A stretch of 64,000 nt of DNA from an uncultured Desulfovibrio sp. (GCA_913063155.1 CAJXYU010000002.1:310001-374000); one strand, 5' to 3'. Shown: positions 8,210-17,764, counted from the first letter of the stretch. Notes: generated by a model from the sequence alone, not told the origin. Numbers and translations: made by a program.

Positions 8210-8899
8210 ATGTCGCGTTTCCGCCGTGTGAAAAGGGATGTCCGCGAGATTCTCGCGGCTCCGGACTGGAAGGACCGATTGGTCGAGTTGGAGGAGTGGG
8301 CTCCCGGGCAACTGGTGGCTCCGCTGTTCTCCCTGCGCCTCGATCGCGACGAAGACGTGCGCTGGCATACGGTGGTCGCCTTCGGTCTGGTGGGAGAGCG
8401 GCTTGCCCGAGCGGGCATGGACAAGGCTCGTGTGCTCATGCGCACCTTCATGTGGCACATGAACGAAGAGTCCGGGAATCTCGGATGGGGCATTCCCGAG
8501 TCCATGGCCGAAGTCATGGCGCGTCAGGAAACCCTGGCCCGCGAATTCAGTTCCATTCTCGCCTCGTACATTTACTGCGACAAGGCCTGCGACGGGAACT
8601 ACCTGGATCACCCGGATTTGCGCCGGGGCGTGTTCTGGGGATTGGGTCGGCTGGCGCAGGTTCGCCCCGACCTGGTGAGCCATGCCGAGCGGTTCCTCAT
8701 TGCCGCGCTGGAAGACGACGACGCGTACAACCGGGGGTTGGCCGCCTGGGTGCTCGGCATTCTCGGCAGCAAGTCGGCATTGTCCAGCCTGAGGAAGCTG
8801 AAGGGAGACTCGACGGAAGTGTCGATATTCCGCAATGATGTGGTGGAAACTACCACTGTGAAGGGCTTGGTTGACGAAGCTCTTCAAGTCATAGGTTGA
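8210..8899 (+). CDS. HEAT-repeat-like protein
   Basis: A 229-residue all-helical protein with HEAT/PBS-lyase-like units, e.g. LVAPLFSLRLDRDEDVRWHT, HPDLRRGVFWGLGRLAQV and AYNRGLAAWVLGILGSKSAL. Such folds form concave binding surfaces. A central stretch with MRTFMWHMNEESGNLGWGIP and YIYCDKACDGNYLDHP is typical of a HEAT-domain family seen in sulfate reducers; I know no assigned function. ATG 8210 is chosen because GGAGG lies just upstream; an in-frame ATG at 8195 lacks a good site. It closes the four-gene cassette that starts at 6324. Confidence 0.8.
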   Translation: MSRFRRVKRDVREILAAPDWKDRLVELEEWAPGQLVAPLFSLRLDRDEDVRWHTVVAFGLVGERLARAGMDKARVLMRTFMWHMNEESGNLGWGIPESMAEVMARQETLAREFSSILASYIYCDKACDGNYLDHPDLRRGVFWGLGRLAQVRPDLVSHAERFLIAALEDDDAYNRGLAAWVLGILGSKSALSSLRKLKGDSTEVSIFRNDVVETTTVKGLVDEALQVIG

Positions 8900-8938
8900 T
8901 CAGAGCCGGAAAAAAGTAAAAAAAGTGAAAAAAGCTGC

Positions 8939-8967
8939 TTGACAATTGGACGTGGTTTCCATAGAAA
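8939..8967 (+). promoter_or_regulatory. Promoter of the tRNA-Val gene
   Basis: Perfect TTGACA (8939-8944), 17-base spacer, and TAGAAA (8962-8967) as -10. The start would fall about 25 bases before the tRNA. Confidence 0.7.
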
Positions 8968-8998
8968 TTCACCTCGCCGCAACGAAGCGGACCAATGA

Positions 8999-9073
8999 AG
9001 GCGCGTAGCTCAGGGGGAGAGCACTTGCTTGACACGCAAGGGGTCAGCAGTTCAAATCTGCTCGTGCCTACCA
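8999..9073 (+). tRNA. tRNA-Val (GAC anticodon)
   Basis: A 75-base cloverleaf. The acceptor stem AGGCGCG (8999-9005) pairs with CGTGCCT with one G-U; D stem GCTC/GAGC; anticodon stem CTTGC/GCAAG around loop TTGACAC giving anticodon GAC; T stem AGCAG/CTGCT with TTCAAAT loop. The terminal CCA (9071-9073) is encoded. It reads valine codons GUC/GUU and is transcribed alone, judging from the promoter and terminator around it. Confidence 0.95.
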
Positions 9074-9083
9074 GAAAATCCCC

Positions 9084-9113
9084 GAAGGGAGGCCTCGTGC
9101 CTCCCTTCTTTCG
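9084..9113 (+). terminator. Terminator between tRNA-Val and thrS
   Basis: A 10-bp perfect stem, GAAGGGAGGC (9084-9093) and GCCTCCCTTC (9099-9108), followed by a T-rich stretch. It ends the tRNA transcript 40 bases before thrS. If some transcription reads through, it would also act as a weak leader terminator for the thrS operon. Confidence 0.8.
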
Positions 9114-9148
9114 TTTGAACCTTTAACGCCTCGCTAGGAGTAAACGCC

Positions 9149-11089
9149 ATGCAGATCGAAGTGGCTGGTAAGCAGGTTGAAGTGGCTGAAGGCGCATCCT
9201 GCGCCGAAGCGCTCAAGGAAGGACTGTCCAAGAAGCAGTTCAAGAAAGTTGTTGTCGCGAAATGCGGCGACACCACCCTCGACCTGAACACTACCGTACC
9301 CACTACCTGCACTACTCTGGAGCCGGTTTTCGACGATTCCCCCGAGGGACTCGACGTGATCCGGCACTCTGCAGCGCATTTGATGGCTGAAGCGGTCAAG
9401 AAACTTTTCCCCACCGCCAAGGTGACCATTGGTCCGGCTGTGGAGAACGGGTTCTACTACGACTTTGATTTTGAGCGTCCGTTCACGCCCGAGGACCTGG
9501 AAGCCATCGAGAAGGAGATGGCCCGTTCCGTGGGAGCCGATAAGGATTTCTCCTGCCGGGCCATGAGTGCCGACGAGGCCAGGAAGTTCTTTGCCGACAT
9601 GGGCGAGGATTACAAGCTGGAGCTTATCGACGACCTGGGTGAAGACGAATTCAACGTCTACCGGCACGGCGATTTCGCGGACCTGTGCCGCGGCCCGCAC
9701 GTTGCCCGCACCGGTATGATCAAGGCCTTCAAACTGTTAAGCGTTGCAGGTGCCTACTGGCGTGGCGACGAGAACAACAAGCAGTTGCAGCGCATCTACG
9801 GGACCGCCTGGCAGGATCCCAAGGCGCTTAAGAAATATTTGAACCAACTCGAGGAAGCCAAGAAGCGCGACCATCGCAAGCTCGGTACTCAGCTCGACCT
9901 GTTCAGCTTCCAGGAGCGGGGCGGGGCGGGAATGGCCTACTGGCACCCCAAGGGGGCGCTGGTACGCACCATCCTCGAGGATTTCGTCACCAAGGAACAG
10001 CTCAAGCGCGGGTACCAGCTGGTGCGCGGCCCGCAGATCCTCAAGCGCGATCTTTGGGAGACCTCCGGTCATTACGACAACTACCGTGAGAATATGTATT
10101 TCACGGAAATCGACGAGCAGGCCTACGGCGTCAAGCCCATGAACTGCTTGGCGCATATGCTCATATACAACCGCAAGCTCATGAGCTACCGTGATTTGCC
10201 CCAGCGTTACTTTGAACTGGGCGTGGTGCATCGCCACGAAAAGTCCGGCGTGCTCCACGGGCTGTTGCGCGTTCGCAGCTTTACCCAGGACGACGCACAT
10301 ATCATCTGCCGTCCGGACCAACTCCAGGACGAGATCAAGGGTGTGGTCAAGTGGGTGCAGGACCTCATGGAGCTTTTCGACTTCACCTACTCCATGGAGC
10401 TGTCCACCCGCCCCGAGAAGTCAATCGGCTCGGACGAGGACTGGGAACGGGCCACCAAGGCTTTGGCCGAGGCCATGGAAAGCATGGGGCTTCCCTACGA
10501 GATCAACGAGGGGGACGGCGCCTTCTACGGTCCCAAGATCGACGTCAAAGTGCGCGACTGTCTGGGCCGTGAATGGCAATGTTCAACAATTCAGGTTGAT
10601 TTCACCTTGCCTGAGCGGTTTGATTTGAGTTACATCGGTGAGGATGGGGAACGTCATCGCCCGGTTATGGTGCATCGCGCCATCATGGGCTCGGTGGAGC
10701 GTTTCCTTGGAATTTTGATTGAGCACTACGCAGGTGCCTTCCCTGTCTGGTTCGCTCCGGTTCAGGCCAGGATTCTGACCGTAACCGACGCTCAGCGGGA
10801 ATTTGCAGAAAAAGTCTTGCAATTTTTCCAGGAAAAGGGCATCCGCGTCGAAGCAGATCTTCGAAATGAGAAACTCGGATACAAAGTTCGTGAGGCTCAG
10901 GTCGAGAAGATCCCTTACATGCTTGTGATCGGAGACAAGGAAGTCGAATCCGGTGCCGTCAACGTCCGTGTCAGGGGCGGGGACGATGCAGGCCTGTTGT
11001 CGCTGGAGGAGGCGGCCGAGCTTATCTTGGCCGCGGCGATGGAACCTTTCAAACGCGGAGGAATGAGCTATAGCTTTTCGACGACATGA
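9149..11089 (+). CDS. thrS: Threonyl-tRNA synthetase
   Basis: A 646-residue class II synthetase that charges tRNA-Thr. Domains in order: TGS (1-60), N2 editing domain with H73-S-A-A-H77 and the DLC180-RGPH184 pair that clear mischarged serine, catalytic core from about 245 to 530, and the anticodon-binding C-terminus. The core shows the zinc ligand C333 (MNCLAH), motif 2 at [20 protein letters not shown] with H384 in DDAH, and the third zinc His in [15 protein letters not shown]. The ATG follows TAGGAG. The last 20 bases overlap the start of infC, as in the usual bacterial thrS-infC-rpmI-rplT block. Confidence 0.98.
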   Translation: MQIEVAGKQVEVAEGASCAEALKEGLSKKQFKKVVVAKCGDTTLDLNTTVPTTCTTLEPVFDDSPEGLDVIRHSAAHLMAEAVKKLFPTAKVTIGPAVENGFYYDFDFERPFTPEDLEAIEKEMARSVGADKDFSCRAMSADEARKFFADMGEDYKLELIDDLGEDEFNVYRHGDFADLCRGPHVARTGMIKAFKLLSVAGAYWRGDENNKQLQRIYGTAWQDPKALKKYLNQLEEAKKRDHRKLGTQLDLFSFQERGGAGMAYWHPKGALVRTILEDFVTKEQLKRGYQLVRGPQILKRDLWETSGHYDNYRENMYFTEIDEQAYGVKPMNCLAHMLIYNRKLMSYRDLPQRYFELGVVHRHEKSGVLHGLLRVRSFTQDDAHIICRPDQLQDEIKGVVKWVQDLMELFDFTYSMELSTRPEKSIGSDEDWERATKALAEAMESMGLPYEINEGDGAFYGPKIDVKVRDCLGREWQCSTIQVDFTLPERFDLSYIGEDGERHRPVMVHRAIMGSVERFLGILIEHYAGAFPVWFAPVQARILTVTDAQREFAEKVLQFFQEKGIRVEADLRNEKLGYKVREAQVEKIPYMLVIGDKEVESGAVNVRVRGGDDAGLLSLEEAAELILAAAMEPFKRGGMSYSFSTT

Positions 11090-11681
11090 CCGTAACCGCG
11101 GCAGACGCGACGATGGCGTCAGGCGCAACGAGCGGATCAGAGTACCCAAGGTGAGGGTTGTTGATGAGAACGGGGAGCAGTTGGGTGTCTTGGACACCCG
11201 CAAGGCCCTGGAGATCGCCATGGAAAAGGGCCTCGACCTGGTCGAGGTAGCCGCCAATGCCGATCCGCCTGTCTGTAAAATCATGGATTTCGGGAAATTC
11301 AAGTATCAGCAGAAAAAGAAGCTCCAGGAAGCCAAGAAAAAACAGACCGTCATCCAAATCAAGGAAGTCAAGTTTCGACCGAAGACCGACGACCATGATT
11401 ACCAGACGAAGCTCAAGCATATCCGCAGGTTCCTCGAAGGCGGCGACCGCTGCAAGGTGACTGTTTTCTTCCGTGGGCGTGAAATAGTCCATAAGGATCG
11501 AGGTCTCATGGTCTTGGAGCGAGTGGTGGAAGACACCCAGGATATGGCCAAGGTTGAAAGCCGCCCGGCAGCTGAAGGCCGTACCATGACCATGATGCTC
11601 GCGCCGGTGAAGAAAGCCCCGGCTCCCAAAGCCAAGCCCAAGGCCGAGGCCGAGGGGCAGGAACAGCCGCAGCAGGATTAA
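11070..11681 (+). CDS. infC: Translation initiation factor IF-3, inferred AUA start
   Basis: IF-3 keeps the 30S subunit free and proofreads start codons. The gene has no in-frame ATG, GTG or TTG before residue 28 (GTG 11151), which would remove the conserved N-terminus [20 protein letters not shown]. In the same frame, ATA at 11070 stands 8 bases after a perfect GGAGG (11057-11061), just inside the end of thrS and after an in-frame TGA (11064). I therefore set the start at ATA, giving 203 residues. A rare start codon on infC is the known basis of IF-3 autoregulation (AUU in E. coli). The C-terminus has an extra A/P/K-rich tail ([15 protein letters not shown]) beyond the normal ~180 residues. 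Confidence 0.88.
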   Translation: MAFRRHDRNRGRRDDGVRRNERIRVPKVRVVDENGEQLGVLDTRKALEIAMEKGLDLVEVAANADPPVCKIMDFGKFKYQQKKKLQEAKKKQTVIQIKEVKFRPKTDDHDYQTKLKHIRRFLEGGDRCKVTVFFRGREIVHKDRGLMVLERVVEDTQDMAKVESRPAAEGRTMTMMLAPVKKAPAPKAKPKAEAEGQEQPQQD

Positions 11682-11722
11682 TATTTCGTCCGGGTTTCCC
11701 GGATAGAACTTGAGGAGGATAT

Positions 11723-11920
11723 ATGCCCAAGATCAAAACCAGAAGGTGCGCTGCCAAGCGTTTTGCAGTCACCGGAAGCGGCAAGTTCAAGCGCCGCAGG
11801 AAAAACCTCAGGCACATTCTGACCAAGAAGAACGCCAAGAGGAAGCGTCGTCTCGGCCAGTCCACTACCGTGGACAAGACCAACGAGAAGGCCGTACGCC
11901 GCATGCTGCCGTACGCCTAA
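11723..11920 (+). CDS. rpmI: 50S ribosomal protein L35
   Basis: A 65-residue, very basic protein starting MPKIKTRRCAAKRFAVTGSG, the standard L35 sequence and length. It has a strong ribosome site, TTGAGGAGG, nine bases before the ATG. It is part of the infC-rpmI-rplT unit and is assembled into the large subunit. Confidence 0.97.
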   Translation: MPKIKTRRCAAKRFAVTGSGKFKRRRKNLRHILTKKNAKRKRRLGQSTTVDKTNEKAVRRMLPYA

Positions 11921-12016
11921 GTGAGACGGCCGTAAATTATTCAACCTTTTAACATCCACTCCGCCCTGCCGGGAGCTTGCGCTCATCCGGAGGGTACTAA
12001 GTGATGGAGGTCTGAC

Positions 12017-12370
12017 ATGAGAGTCAAACGTGGTGTGACCGCCCGCAGGCGTCACAAAAAATATCTCAAGCTTGCCAAAGGCTATCGCGGAGCAGGCAGC
12101 CGACTTTATCGTACCGCTCGTGAGCGTGTCGAAAAGGCCCTGTGCCACGCCTACCGTGACCGCAAACGCAAGAAACGCGAGTTCAGGAAGCTTTGGATCA
12201 TGCGTATCAACGCCGCAGCGCGTCTGCATGGCCTTTCCTACAGCCGTTTCATGAACGGCCTTTCCAAGGCTGGCATCGAACTGAACCGCAAAGTCCTGGC
12301 CGACATGGCTGTCCGCGACAAAGAAGTGTTCGCTAAGATTGCCGAGGCCGCCAAAGCACAGGTTGGATAA
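12017..12370 (+). CDS. rplT: 50S ribosomal protein L20
   Basis: A 117-residue basic protein with L20 hallmarks: [20 protein letters not shown] at the start, [20 protein letters not shown] in the middle and [20 protein letters not shown] at the end. L20 is an early assembly protein of the large subunit and in other bacteria represses its own operon by binding a leader structure. The 96-base rpmI-rplT gap contains GCCGGGAGCTTGCGCTCATC, which could fold, but I cannot identify a known L20 site. Ribosome site TGGAGG precedes ATG 12017. Confidence 0.97.
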   Translation: MRVKRGVTARRRHKKYLKLAKGYRGAGSRLYRTARERVEKALCHAYRDRKRKKREFRKLWIMRINAAARLHGLSYSRFMNGLSKAGIELNRKVLADMAVRDKEVFAKIAEAAKAQVG

Positions 12371-12372
12371 CC

Positions 12373-13428
12373 GTGAGTGACGAACTCAAGACCTTCTTGG
12401 AAGGTCTCGACAGCCTGGCCCGTGAGTGCGAAGCATGCAAGGGCCAGGCTGCTTCATTAAAAGAACTTGAGGAAATCCGGGTCGAATATCTGGGCCGGAA
12501 GGGCAAGCTCGCCCAGAATATGCAGACCTTGGCCAAGCTTCCCAACGAGCTCAAGCCCGAAGCCGGGCGCAAGGCCAACGAGGTAAAGCAGGCCATCACC
12601 GCCATGATCGACGCCTGGCAGGACGAACTGAACAAGGCCGCAGCAGCCGCGAGCCTGAGCCGTTTCGATCCTTCCATGCCGGGCCGCAAGCCCGGGGTAG
12701 GCTCTCTGCATCCCGTGACCCTGGCCATGGATGAGATCTGCGAGGTCCTGGTGGGGCTCGGTTTCGAGCACGCCACCGGTCCCGAGGTGGAGAACGACTG
12801 GCACAACTTCGAAGCGTTGAACATTCCCCAGGAACACCCGGCGCGCGACATGCAGGACACCCTGTACGTTTCGGAGAACATCGTGCTCAGGACGCACACC
12901 TCTCCTGTCCAGATCCGGAGCATGTTGAACAAGAAGCCGCCCCTGGCCGTCATTGCCCCGGGCAAGGTCTATCGCCGCGACTCTGACTTGACCCATACCC
13001 CCATGTTCCATCAGATCGAAGGTCTGCTTGTGGACCGTGAGGTTTCCATGGGCGACCTGCGGGGCACCCTGACCGCATTCGTGCGGCAGCTTTTCGGTCA
13101 GAAGACCGATGTGCGTTTCCGCCCCAGTTTCTTTCCCTTTACCGAGCCCAGCGCGGAAGTGGACATTTCCTGCGTCATGTGCGGAGGCGAGGGCAAGAAT
13201 CAGGACGGCAGCACCTGTCGCGTCTGCAAGGGCACCGGCTGGGTCGAAATCCTCGGCTGCGGCATGGTGGACCCCAACGTGTTCAAGAGCGTCGGCTATG
13301 ATCCCGAGCTGTACACCGGTTTCGCCTTCGGCCTTGGCGTCGAGCGTGTTGCCATGCTCAAGTACGGTATCGGCGACCTGCGCATGTTCTTCGAGAACGA
13401 CGTTCGTTTCCTCGAACAGTTTGCCTAG
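12373..13428 (+). CDS. pheS: Phenylalanyl-tRNA synthetase alpha subunit
   Basis: A 351-residue class II catalytic subunit of the (alpha-beta)2 enzyme. An N-terminal coiled coil (1-90) is followed by the core: [20 protein letters not shown], the motif 2 region [11 protein letters not shown] and [20 protein letters not shown], and motif 3 [21 protein letters not shown] four-Cys knuckle interrupts the core ([11 protein letters not shown], then [20 protein letters not shown]), as in many bacterial PheS proteins. The start is GTG 12373, two bases after the rplT stop with only a weak ribosome site, suggesting coupling to rplT translation. Confidence 0.97.
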   Translation: MSDELKTFLEGLDSLARECEACKGQAASLKELEEIRVEYLGRKGKLAQNMQTLAKLPNELKPEAGRKANEVKQAITAMIDAWQDELNKAAAAASLSRFDPSMPGRKPGVGSLHPVTLAMDEICEVLVGLGFEHATGPEVENDWHNFEALNIPQEHPARDMQDTLYVSENIVLRTHTSPVQIRSMLNKKPPLAVIAPGKVYRRDSDLTHTPMFHQIEGLLVDREVSMGDLRGTLTAFVRQLFGQKTDVRFRPSFFPFTEPSAEVDISCVMCGGEGKNQDGSTCRVCKGTGWVEILGCGMVDPNVFKSVGYDPELYTGFAFGLGVERVAMLKYGIGDLRMFFENDVRFLEQFA

Positions 13429-13436
13429 TTTTTTGA

Positions 13437-13485
13437 GACAGGGGCCTCGGGAGCGTAAGTTCCGCAGGCCCCTTGTCGTGCTTTT
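13437..13485 (+). terminator. Probable terminator after pheS
   Basis: GACAGGGGCCT (13437-13447) and AGGCCCCTTGTC (13466-13477) pair around an 18-base loop with one bulge, followed by a short CTTTT. It is weaker than the other terminators here. It may let part of the transcription continue into pheT. Confidence 0.6.
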
Positions 13486-13580
13486 GGCAGTCCGGGGAAC
13501 CGTTTTATAATATTGCATTTTTCTTAAGAACCCCAAACCCTGCTTCCTGACAATGAAGGAGGGGGGCGGAGGCATCATCA

Positions 13581-15983
13581 ATGCTTGTCAGTTTCAATTG
13601 GTTGCGTGAATTTGTCCCGTTCGAAGGCGAGGCCCAGGAGCTGGGCGACCGCCTGACCATGCTTGGGCTGGAGCTCGATTCCATCGAGGATCCGTTCGAG
13701 TCCGTACAGGACATTGTTGTCGGCCATGTGGTGGAGTGCGAAAAACATCCTGAGGCCGAAAAACTGTCCGTGTGCAAGGTGGACGTGGGCAGCGAAGTGT
13801 TGGAGATCGTCTGCGGCGCTCCCAATGTGGGCAAGGGACAGAAGGTCCCGGTGGCCAAGGTGGGCGTCACCATGCCCGACGGTCTCAAAATCAAGAAAGC
13901 CAAGCTGCGGGGCGTCAAATCCTTCGGCATGATTTGTTCCGAGCGTGAGCTGGGATTTTCCGAAGACCATGACGGCATCTGGGTGTTGCCCGAGAATCTT
14001 TCTGTCGGCGACAAGCTGGTGGACGCCCTGAATCTGGAACGCACGGTTCTTGATTTCGACATTACTCCCAACCGTGCCGACGCCCTGTCCATTCTCGGTT
14101 TCGCCCGCGAGACAGCGCTGGCCTTCGATCTGCCGTTGACCATGCCTGAGTTGAATCTCGTCGAAGCAGGCGGCGACGCTGCATCCGAAGTGAAGATCGT
14201 CATTGACGACGCTGAGTTGTGTCCGCTGTACCAGTCGCGCATCATTCGTGACGTGGCCACCGGAAAGGCTCCGGATTGGATGCGCTACAAGCTGTTGGCA
14301 TTGGGGCAGCGTCCCATCAGCAACATCGTGGACGTGACCAACTACATTATGTTCGAGCTGGGGCAGCCCCTGCATTCCTTCGATCTCGACCTCATAGAAG
14401 GCGGCATGATCCGCGTAGCTTCGGCCGAAGACGGCATGAAGTTCACCACCCTGGACAACATGGAGCGCACCCTCACCGCCAAGGACCTGCTCATCTGGGA
14501 CGGCAAGAAGCCCGTGGGGCTGGCCGGTGTCATGGGGGGCGTGAATTCGGAAATGCATGCAGGCAGCAGGAACGTGCTGCTGGAAGCCGCCGTGTTCCGT
14601 CCGGGAACCATCCGCAAGACCGCCCGCAGGCTGGCGCTGCCGAGTGATGCCTCTTACCGCTTCGAGCGCGGAGTGGACCAGGTCATGAATACTTTCGCTC
14701 TCAACCGCGCTGCCCAGCTCATGGCCGAGACATCCGGCGGCAGTGTGGTTTCCGGTATTGCCAAGGCCGAACCCAAACCGTGGCGGGATCGTACCCATCG
14801 TTACCGCCATGCGCGGTGCATGAAGCTGCTGGGTTTGGATCTCGAACCCGCCTTCGCCAAGAGAGTTTTCGAATTGGAAGGTTGCAAAGTCGACGACTCC
14901 GATCCTGCGGACTGGAAAGTCGCAACCCCGTCTTACAAGCTGGACCTGGAGCGCGAGGTAGACCTCTATGAAGAGGTCGGCCGTGTCTACGGTCTGGACC
15001 GTATTCCAGCCGTGCTGCCGCACGTGTCCAAATCCCTGGAGGGAGGCGCGGTCACCGCCGATACCGAATACGGTTTCGTGCGTTCCCTCAAACGTTGGGG
15101 CATGGGTGCCGGGCTCAACGAAGCCATCAACTACAGCTTTGTGGGTGACGACGACCTGGATCGCCTCAACCTGCCGGGAGAAGGGCGGGTGCGTATTGCC
15201 AACCCCCTGTCTGAAGATCAGAATGTCATGCGTACGGATATTGCGGCAGGCTTGTTGAACACCCTCAAGCACAACCTTGCTCAGGGCAACAACCATGTCC
15301 GCGTGTTCGAGGTGGCCAAGAAGTTCATTGAGGATAGAGACTCCGACACCGAGACCCGCGAGCAACTCCGCTTGGGCGTGTTGTTGTACGGTTCGCGTCA
15401 TGCCGCAGAATGGCCCTGGCCCCAGGAGGATGTCGACTACCTGGATATCAAGGGGCATGTGGAGCACCTGCTGGAAGGTCATTTCAAGTTTTGTGCGCCC
15501 GAATGCGTCATGGTGGAGGAGCATCCCTACCTTTCTCCCTGCGTGGAAGTGAAGCTGGGAGACGAACGGGTGGGCGTCATGGGACAGGTCAAGTCCGATA
15601 TTGCCGATTTCTACCACGCCCGCAAGGACGTCTGGCTGGCTGATATGGACGCGGAGAAGTTGTGGGAGATGGACCGTGGGCACAGGGTCACCTTCTGTTG
15701 CCTGCCCAAGTTCCCGCCCAGCCGCCGTGACATCACGGTCATCGGGTCGCTGGCCATTCATGCACAGCAGGTGTATGACGCCATCGCCGAAATCAAGAGT
15801 CCGTTGTTGGAGTCCGTGGAAATGGTGGCCGAATACGTGCCCGAGGGCGTGGAGGACGAGCGCAACCTGTCCTTTCGTCTGACGTATCGCCATGCCTCCA
15901 AGACCCTGAAGGACAAGGAAGTGGACAAGCAGCACAAACGTGTTGTGGATGAGTTGCTCAAGAAGCTTCCAATCCGCATCTAG
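13581..15983 (+). CDS. pheT: Phenylalanyl-tRNA synthetase beta subunit
   Basis: An 800-residue full-length PheT. Domains: N-terminal OB tRNA-binding domain (about 40-155, VVGHVVECEKHPEAEKLSVC), B3/B4 editing domain (around 210-390), B5 (about 400-475, YKLDLEREVDLYEEVGRVYG), the catalytically inactive synthetase-like domain, and the C-terminal FDX-ACB anticodon fold (KFPPSRRDITVIGSLAIHAQ onward). It pairs with PheS to charge tRNA-Phe. ATG 13581 lies 152 bases after pheS, past a probable terminator; AGGAGGGGGGCGG upstream offers a ribosome site. No MerR-IHF pair follows it as in some relatives; a MerR-type gene is at 29399. Confidence 0.97.
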   Translation: MLVSFNWLREFVPFEGEAQELGDRLTMLGLELDSIEDPFESVQDIVVGHVVECEKHPEAEKLSVCKVDVGSEVLEIVCGAPNVGKGQKVPVAKVGVTMPDGLKIKKAKLRGVKSFGMICSERELGFSEDHDGIWVLPENLSVGDKLVDALNLERTVLDFDITPNRADALSILGFARETALAFDLPLTMPELNLVEAGGDAASEVKIVIDDAELCPLYQSRIIRDVATGKAPDWMRYKLLALGQRPISNIVDVTNYIMFELGQPLHSFDLDLIEGGMIRVASAEDGMKFTTLDNMERTLTAKDLLIWDGKKPVGLAGVMGGVNSEMHAGSRNVLLEAAVFRPGTIRKTARRLALPSDASYRFERGVDQVMNTFALNRAAQLMAETSGGSVVSGIAKAEPKPWRDRTHRYRHARCMKLLGLDLEPAFAKRVFELEGCKVDDSDPADWKVATPSYKLDLEREVDLYEEVGRVYGLDRIPAVLPHVSKSLEGGAVTADTEYGFVRSLKRWGMGAGLNEAINYSFVGDDDLDRLNLPGEGRVRIANPLSEDQNVMRTDIAAGLLNTLKHNLAQGNNHVRVFEVAKKFIEDRDSDTETREQLRLGVLLYGSRHAAEWPWPQEDVDYLDIKGHVEHLLEGHFKFCAPECVMVEEHPYLSPCVEVKLGDERVGVMGQVKSDIADFYHARKDVWLADMDAEKLWEMDRGHRVTFCCLPKFPPSRRDITVIGSLAIHAQQVYDAIAEIKSPLLESVEMVAEYVPEGVEDERNLSFRLTYRHASKTLKDKEVDKQHKRVVDELLKKLPIRI

Positions 15984-16006
15984 CGGTTATTCTATCGAGA
16001 TAAATG

Positions 16007-16041
16007 AAAAGGGCTGTCCCGAATGGGACAGCCCTTTTTTT
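16007..16041. terminator. Bidirectional terminator pheT / proX
   Basis: A 14-bp perfect inverted repeat, AAAAGGGCTGTCCC (16007-16020) and GGGACAGCCCTTTT (16025-16038), with a GAAT loop. T-runs on both strands serve both convergent units. Confidence 0.95.
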
Positions 16042-16056
16042 GTGCTAAGAAGCTCG

Positions 16057-16902
16057 TTACTTGATCCAGGAATCCACGAGTTCCTTGTTTTCCTTCATGA
16101 ATTTCACGGCATTCTTGTAACGGTCGGCGCCTTTTTCCTGGTTCCAGGCCATCAGGGTCTGGAGCTGGTTGGCATCCTTGTAAGCGAATTTGTCCAGGAA
16201 GGCGTAGACTTCGGGCATGTCCTTCTTAAGACCTTTGCGAACGATGGTGTCGATGTGTTCTTCCTCACCCAGGACGCCTTTGGGGTCTTTCAGGTATTTC
16301 AGATCCCATTTGCCGAACATCCAGTGCGGGGACCATGCCGTGACGACGATCCATTCCTTGTTCTTGATGGCGTCGGCCAGGGCGGCGGTCATGGTTGCAC
16401 CGGAGCCTTCCATGAGTTCAAAATCGAGGTTGTATTCCTTGATGGCATCTTCGGAAAGACGCATGAGGCCTGCACCGGGATCGATGCCGATGATCTTGCC
16501 GTTGAACTTTTCCTTGTATTTGTTCAGGTCGGCGATGGAGTCTGCCTCAACATAGGAGGGCACGGCCCAGCCGAGCTTGGCGCCGCCGACGATGGGGCCG
16601 AGGTTTTCAACCTTGTCTTTGACGGACTTCAGGTAAGCCGCATGGGTCACCGGCAACCATGCCGTCACCATGCCGTCCACGTCTCCGGTGCCGACAGCCT
16701 GCCACATGGCGGCGGCGGCAACGGGAATGATTTCGACATCATATCCCATGCGTTCCTGCAGGACCGCTTTGACGAGATTGGTGCTTGCGGCAGCGCAATC
16801 CCATTCCACGTAGGCGAGTTTCACTTTGCCCTTGCCCGCAAAGGCGGGGATGGCCAGGGACAGGGTCAGCAGGGCGACCGCAAGGATTTTCATCAGTTTC
16901 AT
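16057..16902 (-). CDS. proX: Glycine betaine/proline ABC transporter, substrate-binding protein
   Basis: A 281-residue periplasmic protein with a clear signal peptide (MKLMKILAVALLTLSLAIPAFA). Features of the OpuAC/ProX family are visible: AYVEWDCAAASTNLVKAVLQ, AAAAMWQAVGTGDVDGMVTAW, DPGAGLMRLSEDAI and VVTAWSPHWMFGKWDL. The tryptophans in these segments are of the kind that cage the quaternary ammonium of betaine in this family. It captures compatible solute for ProW/ProV and is last in the proV-proW-proX order. Uptake of osmoprotectant fits a marine or brackish life style, which is inference. Confidence 0.95.
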   Translation of the reverse strand: MKLMKILAVALLTLSLAIPAFAGKGKVKLAYVEWDCAAASTNLVKAVLQERMGYDVEIIPVAAAAMWQAVGTGDVDGMVTAWLPVTHAAYLKSVKDKVENLGPIVGGAKLGWAVPSYVEADSIADLNKYKEKFNGKIIGIDPGAGLMRLSEDAIKEYNLDFELMEGSGATMTAALADAIKNKEWIVVTAWSPHWMFGKWDLKYLKDPKGVLGEEEHIDTIVRKGLKKDMPEVYAFLDKFAYKDANQLQTLMAWNQEKGADRYKNAVKFMKENKELVDSWIK

Positions 16903-16921
16903 ACTTCCTCCATATTTTGCG

Positions 16922-17764
16922 TTATCTTGTTTCCGTTTTTCTTTTGCCTATTCTCTGGAGCACCCGGTCCAGGATCATGGCGACGATGACGATACCGATA
17001 CCCGCCTCAAAGCCGTTGCCCATTTGCAGGCGTTGGATAGCCTTCCAGACTTCTCCGCCAAGTCCTTTTGCCCCGATCATGGCTGCGATGACCACCATGG
17101 ACAGGGCGAGCATGACGGTTTGGTTCACACCCGCCATGATGGTAGGCGTGGCTAGCGGCAACTCCAGTTTGAAAAGCCGTTGCCAGCGGTTTGAACCGAA
17201 CGCTTCGGCGCATTCGGTCAATTCGCCGGGAACCTGTTTGATGCCCAGGCAGGTCAGACGGATAGCCGGAGGCATGGCGAATATCACTGTGGAGAAAATG
17301 GCTGCCACCTTGCCCAATCCGAAGAACGGAATGGCCGGGATGAGATAGACGAACGCGGGCATGGTCTGCATGACGTCCAATATGGGCATGACCGTCTTAT
17401 GCATGTGTCGGCTCATGGCCGCGCCTATACCAAGGGGCACGCCGATGATGATGGCGATGAGAGTGGCGATGAGAACCAGTGCGATGGTGCTGACCGTCGC
17501 CTTCCACAGACCGATGTTCCAGATGAGCAGCAGGCCGAACAGGGTTAAGAGTCCGGTCCTTTTGCTTTTGGACAGGTACCATGCCAAGGCCGCTGCCACA
17601 GGGATGAAAATGTAGGGAGGAATGAGCAGCATTCCGTCTTCAAGGACATCCAGCCCGGCTTCCAGTCCGACGGACATGGCTTTGGTGGCAAAAGCGCAAT
17701 GGTCCACCAGAAAATTGATGATGTATTCAATGCCTTCCCCCAAAGGTATTTTAGGAATCTGCAT
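16922..17764 (-). CDS. proW: Glycine betaine/proline ABC transporter, permease
   Basis: A 280-residue inner-membrane permease with about six helices. The ABC coupling motif region EAFGSNRWQRLFKLELPLAT (EAA loop) and the preceding VMPILDVMQTMPAFVYLIPA mark the OpuAB/ProW family. An open frame extends 75 bases further upstream inside proV, but ATG 17764 is preferred because GAAGGAGG lies just before it and the N-terminus MQIPKIPLGEGIEY looks normal. The start overlaps the end of proV by 14 bases, indicating translational coupling. Confidence 0.95.
   Translation of the reverse strand: MQIPKIPLGEGIEYIINFLVDHCAFATKAMSVGLEAGLDVLEDGMLLIPPYIFIPVAAALAWYLSKSKRTGLLTLFGLLLIWNIGLWKATVSTIALVLIATLIAIIIGVPLGIGAAMSRHMHKTVMPILDVMQTMPAFVYLIPAIPFFGLGKVAAIFSTVIFAMPPAIRLTCLGIKQVPGELTECAEAFGSNRWQRLFKLELPLATPTIMAGVNQTVMLALSMVVIAAMIGAKGLGGEVWKAIQRLQMGNGFEAGIGIVIVAMILDRVLQRIGKRKTETR

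Noticed and set aside
7544-8887. 447-codon open frame antisense to the TPR and HEAT-like genes
   Set aside because: The plus-strand genes have repeat motifs and ribosome sites; the antisense frame has neither.
13578-15935. 785-codon open frame antisense to pheT
   Set aside because: It is a shadow: pheT is full length with all motifs, and the antisense translation is His/Gly/Val-rich without any family signature or ribosome site.
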